Source: Sediminibacterium sp.
GTDB taxonomy: Bacteria; Bacteroidota; Bacteroidia; Chitinophagales; Chitinophagaceae
NCBI GenBank assembly: GCA_021300455.1
Contig: JAJTDP010000003.1
Location: 1 to 64,000 of the forward strand
Length of the DNA: 64,000 bases
Direction of reading: 5' to 3'
Below are positions 57,281 to 64,000 of the stretch, in pieces. The notes below the pieces were generated by a model, which saw nothing but the letters and a program-made list of their open reading frames with translations, did no database searches and had not been told where the DNA came from. Made by a program: the position numbers and the translations under genes. How positions within the stretch are numbered: position 1 is the first letter of the stretch; each line of letters starts with the position of its first letter.

Positions 57281-58111
57281 TTACTCTTCTGCAACCACAG
57301 TAGATCCTCCTGGCATCTGCACCACAATATCTTTCCAGCCTTTTTGCCAATTACCCGCAAGTACCACCTTGCCAATTTCTTGCATGGCTTTTAATCTTGA
57401 TACAATAAAAGCATCTCCTGTTTTTACTTTCATCTTAGTTATTATATGCGCTAAAGCACTTGGCAATTTTTGAGCATTTTTAGTAAGTAATGAAAAAATA
57501 TCTTTATCATAAAAGCTAATAGGCATACTCACTAATTTCTTGCCACCTTCTAAAAAGCGAACTCCTTCATTTTCTTGACATAATTTTTTCCACTCATCCG
57601 GATCAATTTCAAATTCACTTAAAGTAATTGGTCGAGCTAATTTCTTGGCTTTCAAAAATTCTTTAGGTTGTATTTCACTTAAATGGGTAGGATAAAATAA
57701 TTGTCCTTTATCATTTAAAAAAGGCAAATTATTTAAATACAAAACTTGTATACGACCTTGGTAAGGCTTTAACTGACTCATTAACCAATAATAACCGCAA
57801 ACATCATGTGCATTTTGCCCCATCCAAATCCAGATGAATTCATTTTCATCATGGTCTAATGCATTTACTATTTGATTCACCGTTAATTTATCATCTACAA
57901 TATCTAATTGCTCCTCGTAAGGTGAGTGCTCTAATATATTTTTCCACCAATCGCGTCTTGCCTGATAACCTTCGGTTTCATAAATGTCAAGTATTGGGCC
58001 AACTGCATAGTCGTCCTTTATTTCAACAACCCTTCCTGCTAGAGTCTCATCTAATGCTATGGCGGCTTCAATAGAAGCCATATCTGCTGTATTAAATACT
58101 AAGTGTATCAT
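57281..58111 (-). CDS. DUF1835 domain-containing protein
   Basis: [56 protein letters not shown]. Confidence 0.85.
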   Translation of the reverse strand: MIHLVFNTADMASIEAAIALDETLAGRVVEIKDDYAVGPILDIYETEGYQARRDWWKNILEHSPYEEQLDIVDDKLTVNQIVNALDHDENEFIWIWMGQNAHDVCGYYWLMSQLKPYQGRIQVLYLNNLPFLNDKGQLFYPTHLSEIQPKEFLKAKKLARPITLSEFEIDPDEWKKLCQENEGVRFLEGGKKLVSMPISFYDKDIFSLLTKNAQKLPSALAHIITKMKVKTGDAFIVSRLKAMQEIGKVVLAGNWQKGWKDIVVQMPGGSTVVAEE

Positions 58112-59987
58112 GCGCTTTATCCAATTCTACTTTTAAATTATTGATAATAAAATCCTGTCTCTCTTGGGTATTCTTACCCATATAATATTCTAATAAATGC
58201 TGAATATGATCTCCTTGTTCTAAAATAACCGGATCCAACTTTATATCTGAATTAATAAATTTGCCAAATTCTTCTGGACTAATCTCACCTAGTCCTTTAA
58301 ACCTTGTAATCTCTGGCTTAGTGCCTAATTCTTTAATAGCAGCTTGCTTCTCAACTTCATCATAACAATAAATAGTCTTTTGCTTATTACGCACTCTAAA
58401 AAGTGGTGTCTCTAAAACAAATACATGTCCCTTTTTTACTAGGTCTGGAAAGAATTGTAAAAAGAAGGTGAGAATTAATAAACGAATATGCATACCATCG
58501 ACATCTGCATCGGTAGCAATTACAATTTGATTATAACGCAAATTATCTAAACCTTCTTCAATATTTAAAGCGTGTTGTAATAAATTAAATTCTTCGTTTT
58601 CGTAAACCACTTTCTTTGTTAAACCAAAAGCATTTAAAGGCTTACCTCTTAAACTAAATACAGCCTGCGTGTCTACATTTCTTGATTTGGTAATACTTCC
58701 ACTGGCAGAATCTCCTTCGGTAATAAATAAAGTACTTCCTTGTTGTAAGGAAATAAACATTTCTTTATTTTTAGTAGGTAAATCGTCGTTCAAATGCACG
58801 CGACAATCTCTTAATTTTTTATTATGCAAATTGGCTTTCTTAGCTCTTTCATTCGCTAATTTTTTTATGCCGGCTAATTCTTTTCTTTCGTGTTCGTTTT
58901 GTTCAATTCTTTTTTTAAGCGCCTCTGCAGTGGCTGTATTTCTATGTAAAAAATTGTCTAATTCTTTAGCTAAAAATTCGGTTACAAAATTTTTCATGCT
59001 TGGCCCGCCATCTGCTACATTCTGAGAACCTAATTTAGTTTTAGTCTGACTTTCAAATACAGGCTCTTGCACTCTTACCGAAATAGCTGCAACAATGCTG
59101 GTTCTAATATCAGAGGCGTCGTAATCTTTTTTATAGAAATCACGAATTACTTTAATATAGGCTTCTCTAAAAGCTTGCTGATGCGTTCCTCCTTGTGTAG
59201 TGTATTGTCCATTCACGAAAGAAAAAATATCTTCTCCGTAATCGTTGTTATGAGACATGGCCACTTCAATATCTTCTCCTTTTAAATGTATAATAGGATA
59301 TCTAAGTTCGTCAGGGTTTGTTTTTCTTTCAAGTAAGTCTAATAAACCATTTTTACTAACATACTTTTTTTCATTAAATACAATACTCAAACCCGCGTTT
59401 AAATAACAGTAGTTCCATAATTGTCCATCAATATACTCATGTATATAATGGAAGTTTTTAAACATAGAAGAGTCGGGCGTAAATACCACCAAGGTACCAT
59501 TGGCCTCCGTTGTTTTGGCTTCTTTGGTTTCACTAACTAGTACTCCTTTTTTAAAAGTGGCAGTTCTTTGTTTACCCTCTCTAAAAGCAGTAACTAAAAA
59601 GTCTTCACTTAAGGCGTTCACCGCCTTGGTACCTACTCCATTCAATCCCACCGATTTTTGGAAGGCCTTACTATCGTATTTGGCACCTGTATTAATTTTA
59701 CTTACTACATCTACTATTTTCCCAAGTGGAATACCGCGACCATAATCTCGTATGGTTACTTCTTTTCCCACAATGCCAATTTCAATTTGTTTACCATAGC
59801 CCATGGTATGTTCATCGATACAGTTATCAATGACTTCTTTCATGAGTACATAAATACCATCATCAGGAGCTGAGCCATCTCCTAATTTACCAATATACAT
59901 ACCTGGTCTTAATCGTATATGTTCCTTCCAATCTAAAGACCGAATCGAATCTTCGTTATACTCTGATGGAATCTTAGTTTCTGCCAT
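58092..59987 (-). CDS. parE: DNA topoisomerase IV subunit B / GyrB-like
   Basis: [67 protein letters not shown]; start trimmed to 59987. Confidence 0.94.
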   Translation of the reverse strand: MAETKIPSEYNEDSIRSLDWKEHIRLRPGMYIGKLGDGSAPDDGIYVLMKEVIDNCIDEHTMGYGKQIEIGIVGKEVTIRDYGRGIPLGKIVDVVSKINTGAKYDSKAFQKSVGLNGVGTKAVNALSEDFLVTAFREGKQRTATFKKGVLVSETKEAKTTEANGTLVVFTPDSSMFKNFHYIHEYIDGQLWNYCYLNAGLSIVFNEKKYVSKNGLLDLLERKTNPDELRYPIIHLKGEDIEVAMSHNNDYGEDIFSFVNGQYTTQGGTHQQAFREAYIKVIRDFYKKDYDASDIRTSIVAAISVRVQEPVFESQTKTKLGSQNVADGGPSMKNFVTEFLAKELDNFLHRNTATAEALKKRIEQNEHERKELAGIKKLANERAKKANLHNKKLRDCRVHLNDDLPTKNKEMFISLQQGSTLFITEGDSASGSITKSRNVDTQAVFSLRGKPLNAFGLTKKVVYENEEFNLLQHALNIEEGLDNLRYNQIVIATDADVDGMHIRLLILTFFLQFFPDLVKKGHVFVLETPLFRVRNKQKTIYCYDEVEKQAAIKELGTKPEITRFKGLGEISPEEFGKFINSDIKLDPVILEQGDHIQHLLEYYMGKNTQERQDFIINNLKVELDKAHDTLSI

Positions 59988-60123
59988 AATTATCAATGCT
60001 TTAGGGGCATAAAAAGGCCCTTGTCTGACTGCAAATCTAATGAGCGTGGTGGTTACCCCAATTTTACTTTTCACCAATTGGTGTAATTATGTGGATAAAC
60101 GATAATTCTCTTATCTTTAAAGC

Positions 60124-60651
60124 ATCAAAACAGACCCAAAATACCCCATTACCGACCTTTCTTATATCAAACAGAAGGCAGGCGAATTAAGCGAAGAAAA
60201 CGATCAATTTCAAGCCTTTCTGACTGAAATAGATAGCGAAGCCCTTGATAGTGAAGCTTTTTCTTTGTCTGAACAAATTAGTCCTCAAATTGACTGCACT
60301 AGTTGTGGAAACTGTTGCAAAAGCTTAATGGTCAACATTGACGAAGCCGAAGCTTCCAATTTGGCCAATCATTTAGGAAAAACAAGAGAAGCATTTGATG
60401 AAGCCTATATTTCTAAAGGGGAATCGGGACGAATGGTGATTAACGCAATACCCTGCCATTTTTTAGTGGGTAATAGTTGTTCTGTGTATGAGCACCGTTT
60501 TGCAGGATGCAAAGAATTTCCTGCTTTTCACATTCCTCAATTAAAAAAAAGAATGTTTACCACGTATATGCATTACGACCGTTGTCCTATTATATTTAAT
60601 GTGATAGAAAATTTGAAGTTAAATTTACATTTTAAGCAATCGGAAAAATAA
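60124..60651 (+). CDS. YkgJ-family cysteine-cluster protein, true start probably non-ATG upstream of predicted 60265
   Basis: DCTSCGNCCKSLMVNI...CSVYEHRFAGCKEFPAF; frame stays open and protein-like back to the stop at 60118-60120. Confidence 0.75.
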   Translation: MKTDPKYPITDLSYIKQKAGELSEENDQFQAFLTEIDSEALDSEAFSLSEQISPQIDCTSCGNCCKSLMVNIDEAEASNLANHLGKTREAFDEAYISKGESGRMVINAIPCHFLVGNSCSVYEHRFAGCKEFPAFHIPQLKKRMFTTYMHYDRCPIIFNVIENLKLNLHFKQSEK

Positions 60652-60654
60652 ATA

Positions 60655-61824
60655 ATGAGCATTCAATTTGGTATAGATAACTTACTTGCATTAGATCCAA
60701 AATGGAAAACTAAAAAAATTGCTTTTTTAACCAATGATGCTGCCACTACTTTTAAAGGAATTGCTAGTAGAAAGGCTTTAATTGATGCTGGATTTAATAT
60801 TGTTCTATTATTTTCACCAGAACATGGCATAAGTGCCAAAGGTGAAGATGGATTGAAAATTAAAAATCAGGTTGACCTAATTACTAAATTACCCATCATT
60901 AGTTTATATAATGAAAAATTAGCCCCCACTAAGGATGATTTAAAAGGTGTTGATGTATTATTATTTGATATACCCGATGCTGGCACTAGGTTTTATACCT
61001 ATTTATGGACAATGAGTTATTTTATTGAAACGGCAGCTAAGTATAAATTGCCAGTCTATATATTAGACAGACCGAATCCTTTAGGAGGTATGTTTAATTT
61101 AGTTGAAGGCCCCATGCTCGATAGTTCACTTAGTAGTTTTATTGGCAGGTTCTCTATCCCTATAAAACATCAATCTAGTTTTGGTGAATTGGCTAAGTAT
61201 TTTAATGAAAGTCAAAATTGGAATGCAGAATTAAATGTCATTCCTTGTAAAAATTTAAAAAGAGAGCATTTATTTTTTGATTGGAATTATAAATGGGTGA
61301 ACCCCTCTCCTGCACTTCAAAATTTTGAAGCCTGTTTATTGTATCCTGGTTTATGTTTATTCGAAGCCACCAATGTTTCAGTGGGCAGAGGCAGTGACTA
61401 TAGCTTTGAATGGATAGGCGCTTCATGGTTTAATATGCCCGCCATTGTATTGGTTTGGCAAAATATATTAAAAGATGATATCAAAATTGAAACACTTCGA
61501 TTAACCATGTTAATTGATAATGAAATTGAAGATATTAAAGGTATACGTATTAAAGTGATTGCACCAAATGCATTTAATCCGGTGATGACAGGGCTAATAC
61601 TATTAAAACTCATTAAGGACATTCACCCACAAGATTTTAAATGGCAGGCCTATCCAACGAATGTAAACCCTACAGGTGCGAATCATTTATCTTTATTATT
61701 AGGCATACCCGATGCTGAAAAACTTTTCGACCTGCCTTTAAAAGAATGGTTAAACAAAGTAGTATCTGCCTTAAAAGTAAATCAATGGAGTAAAACGATG
61801 GAGCCTTATTTATTGTATGAATAA
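60655..61824 (+). CDS. DUF1343 protein (exo-beta-N-acetylmuramidase NamZ family)
   Basis: KIAFLTNDAATTF, FSPEHGISAKGEDG, LFDIPDAGTRFYTYLWTMSY, ILDRPNPLGG, VSVGRGSDYSFEWIGA. Confidence 0.92.
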   Translation: MSIQFGIDNLLALDPKWKTKKIAFLTNDAATTFKGIASRKALIDAGFNIVLLFSPEHGISAKGEDGLKIKNQVDLITKLPIISLYNEKLAPTKDDLKGVDVLLFDIPDAGTRFYTYLWTMSYFIETAAKYKLPVYILDRPNPLGGMFNLVEGPMLDSSLSSFIGRFSIPIKHQSSFGELAKYFNESQNWNAELNVIPCKNLKREHLFFDWNYKWVNPSPALQNFEACLLYPGLCLFEATNVSVGRGSDYSFEWIGASWFNMPAIVLVWQNILKDDIKIETLRLTMLIDNEIEDIKGIRIKVIAPNAFNPVMTGLILLKLIKDIHPQDFKWQAYPTNVNPTGANHLSLLLGIPDAEKLFDLPLKEWLNKVVSALKVNQWSKTMEPYLLYE

Positions 61825-63015
61825 TTATTCACTAGCTTCTAGTTTTTTCTCCACTCTTTTGGTGCCAGCATATAATTCATATTCTAATAACCTGCAATCA
61901 ATGGTGGCATTGTAAAATTCAATTCTTCTACTAGGTTTTAATCTTACCTTTTTGGCAAGTTCTAAATTACCCGTAAAAATATAGCCAGTATATCCTTTAC
62001 AATTATTTTTCAAAAAATCGCCCATTCTTGCATAAGTGGCTTCTAATTCTAACTCCTCTCCTAAACGCTCTCCATATTCTGGATTAAACATCACTACAGC
62101 TCCTTCAGTGTTGGAAGGAATATTCGTCTCTTCAAAATCACAGTCTTGGAAATAAATTAAATGGTCAACTCCTGCCACAGTAGCATTGGTCTTTGCAGTT
62201 TCTGTAGCGCGCTTACTAATATCAGATGCAATTATTTGAAGACCTGGTATTTTAATGACTTGTTCTTTTAGTTTTGCATTTTCAACCTCGTACATTTCTT
62301 TTTTGTACCCTAGAATATGCATAAAGGCATATTGTGTTCTTAATAAACCTGGAACTCTATTAGTGGCAATAAGTGCTGCTTCAATAGCCAAGGTACCAGA
62401 ACCACACATTGGATTTACAAAGGCTCCTTTTCTATCCCATTTGGTAGAAAGTATAGTTGCTGCTGCTAATGCTTCTAACATGGGAGCTGTACCTGGTAAT
62501 TTACGATAGCCATGTTTAGCTAATGTTTCACCAGAAGTATCTAAAAACACTTCGGCTTCATCATTTTTCCAAAATAAATAAACAACCGCTCCTGCTAAAT
62601 CAGAACCAGTGGAGGGTCTTTGTTGAGTGACTTCACGCATTCTATCTACAATAGCATCCTTTACTCTTAAATTCGCAAACAGATTTGTAGAAATAGTAGG
62701 ATGAAATACATTACTTGTTACTGAAAAATAACCTTTTGGATCAATTACCTTTTCCCAAGCAATGTTTACTAAATTATTATAAAGCTCGTTGGGGTCATTA
62801 CAAATAAATGACTTTAAAGAATACATTACCTGACTAGCACATCTTAAATTTAAATTCAACTTAATACAATCTTGAACGGTACCTGTGAGTTCCACGCCTG
62901 TTTGAAAAACTCTATCGGGCGTAAAACCTAAGGCAATCACTTCCTTACTCAAAGCAGGGGCTAACCATTTATGACAGGTGATGATAATTTTATTGGGCGT
63001 AGTGAAAACTTGCAT
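61825..63015 (-). CDS. THUMP-domain class I SAM-dependent RNA methyltransferase (RlmL/Trm14-like)
   Basis: KWLAPALSKEVIALGF, DTSGETLAKHGYRKLPGTAPM, FVNPMCGSGTLAIEAALIATNRVPG, MFNPEYGERLGEE. Confidence 0.93.
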   Translation of the reverse strand: MQVFTTPNKIIITCHKWLAPALSKEVIALGFTPDRVFQTGVELTGTVQDCIKLNLNLRCASQVMYSLKSFICNDPNELYNNLVNIAWEKVIDPKGYFSVTSNVFHPTISTNLFANLRVKDAIVDRMREVTQQRPSTGSDLAGAVVYLFWKNDEAEVFLDTSGETLAKHGYRKLPGTAPMLEALAAATILSTKWDRKGAFVNPMCGSGTLAIEAALIATNRVPGLLRTQYAFMHILGYKKEMYEVENAKLKEQVIKIPGLQIIASDISKRATETAKTNATVAGVDHLIYFQDCDFEETNIPSNTEGAVVMFNPEYGERLGEELELEATYARMGDFLKNNCKGYTGYIFTGNLELAKKVRLKPSRRIEFYNATIDCRLLEYELYAGTKRVEKKLEASE

Positions 63016-63097
63016 GCAGCGAAGGTAATTTAAATATAATAGTTATAAAGGTTGAAAAAGTATACAAAGAATAAGAGACTAATTGGCTGAAAAGCAA

Positions 63098-63126
63098 AAG
63101 GGCTTCAATTGCTTGAAACCCTTTTT
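63098..63126. terminator. hairpin terminator downstream of tRNA-Val
   Basis: aaagggcttcaa-ttgc-ttgaaaccctttt imperfect stem with flanking A/T runs. Confidence 0.65.
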
Positions 63127-63136
63127 CTTATTCTGT

Positions 63137-63210
63137 GGGGGCACACGGGTTCGAACCGCGGACCCTCTGCTTGTAAGGCAGATGCTCTAAACCAACTGAG
63201 CTATGCCCCC
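63137..63210 (-). tRNA. tRNA-Val (anticodon UAC)
   Basis: Minus strand gggggcatagctcagttggtttagagcatctgccttacaagcagagggtccgcggttcgaacccgtgtgccccc; 7-bp acceptor stem, loop CTTACAA. Confidence 0.96.
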
Positions 63211-63265
63211 TTTTGAGGAGTGCAAAAATAGGGTTCAAATAGGAATTCCCCAAAAAAAAGGTGAT

Positions 63266-63556
63266 TTAATTTAATTGTACCGCAGGAAGCCTAGTAGATT
63301 GACTATCATATACAAAAAGCTCTACTATTTCATAGTTCCAGTACTTACTTAAAGGCGATTTATCCAAGTAATCTTCTACTTCTTTTTTAGTATTAGCATT
63401 GATGGTAATCCATGATTTTTGCACTTCCATACTCACTGCATAGGTATCAATGATTCCTTTATTCAATAAATAATTGATATAAGTGCGATGAGGCGGTACT
63501 AAAGACATAAAGTCTTCATCCATTTCAAAAGATATGATAGCTTGAAATTTTTTCAT
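63266..63556 (-). CDS. small YciI/muconolactone-isomerase-like dimeric alpha-beta barrel protein
   Basis: MKKFQAIISFEMDEDFMSLVPPHRTYINYLLNKGIIDTYAVSMEVQKSWITINANTKKEVEDYL pattern. Confidence 0.55.
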   Translation of the reverse strand: MKKFQAIISFEMDEDFMSLVPPHRTYINYLLNKGIIDTYAVSMEVQKSWITINANTKKEVEDYLDKSPLSKYWNYEIVELFVYDSQSTRLPAVQLN

Positions 63557-63607
63557 GATTTATACTTGTACTAAGGTACACTAAGTATTGAAATTTAAAA
63601 ATGATTT

Positions 63608-64000
63608 TTAGGGAATACTATAATAACCAATTCTTCCACCCCCACCTGCTAAAAATACAGACTTTGTATTTGGTTGTTTACGAACTACATGGAAGCTTTC
63701 AGTTGATATTAAATCCCAATTTTTACCTTTGTTTTTTGAAATATCAACTCCTGAAGTTCCAGAACAAATTAATATACTATTTGATATATATACAACACTT
63801 GATCTATATCCATTAGGATGTCCTATAGACTTTTCAATAACCCATTTTGATTTTTTTATTGATTGCTTTAAACCCACTGCATTTTGTACACGACTAGTAT
63901 CTTTCATAAAATCGCCTCCTACTATCATTATATTATATCCGCTAGGAGAAATAGCTATACTATTGGCACCCGTCGATGTTCCTCCTTGTATGATAGGAAT
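63608..64000 (-). CDS. C-terminal part of an Ycf48/BNR-repeat-like protein, 5' truncated by window edge
   Basis: Frame open to window end (IPIIQGGTSTGANSIAISPSGYNIMIVGGDFMKD); SSVVYISNSILICSGTSGVDISKNKGKNWDLIS, GGGGRIGYYSI. Confidence 0.75.
   Translation of the reverse strand: MPIIQGGTSTGANSIAISPSGYNIMIVGGDFMKDTSRVQNAVGLKQSIKKSKWVIEKSIGHPNGYRSSVVYISNSILICSGTSGVDISKNKGKNWDLISTESFHVVRKQPNTKSVFLAGGGGRIGYYSIP

Noticed and set aside
58669-59873. Plus-strand ORFs within parE
   Set aside because: Antisense to conserved topoisomerase motifs; no coding evidence.
59988-60077. Extended parE N-terminus in the ORF track
   Set aside because: ParE-like sequence begins at [34 protein letters not shown] (59987); upstream residues look non-coding.
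63601-63816. 71-aa plus-strand ORF near the window end
   Set aside because: Antisense to the BNR/Ycf48-like protein; composition Leu/Tyr/His-rich and not protein-like.
1-64000. CRISPR array, transposons, prophage, toxin-antitoxin, restriction or defence cluster
   Set aside because: Looked for regular spaced repeats, transposase/integrase motifs and defence-type domains; none seen. The lone EVE-domain gene is not evidence of a restriction system.

Overview
This 64 kb window is AT-rich, densely coding DNA from a Bacteroidota chromosome. A Chitinophagia-like lineage is my inference from family content and from TAnnTTTG promoter elements. It is mostly housekeeping: a truncated membrane pyrophosphatase, BlaI/M56, pyrimidine genes (pyrE, pyrB, pyrR, pyrC), recF, coaD, folP, an FKBP-type PPIase, NrnA-like DHH, ndk, a DEAD-box helicase, a tandem M1 peptidase pair, a glycosyltransferase/heptose cluster, lepA, tpiA, a GlmU-like protein, pruA, pdhA, ychF, cinA, an E2 acyltransferase, a thiolase, a topoisomerase IV operon, NamZ/DUF1343, a THUMP methyltransferase and two tRNAs (Pro-GGG, Val-UAC). 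I saw no CRISPR array, transposase, integrase, phage module, restriction system or recognisable defence island, and nothing I would call a clear new system. The best second-look items are: a stacked-hairpin intergenic element with mutually exclusive pairings (19.72-19.97 kb); a YkgJ-family ORF that seems to lack a normal start codon; a conserved-looking 1001-aa TPR / Lys-rich beta-barrel / HU-like membrane protein module (38.1-43.5 kb); a topoisomerase IV operon with DUF1835 and cupin genes inserted and a 20-nt parE overlap; a C-terminal extension on the pyrophosphatase; and several convergent gene pairs with touching or overlapping stop codons. All family names come from reading the translations, not from database searches.
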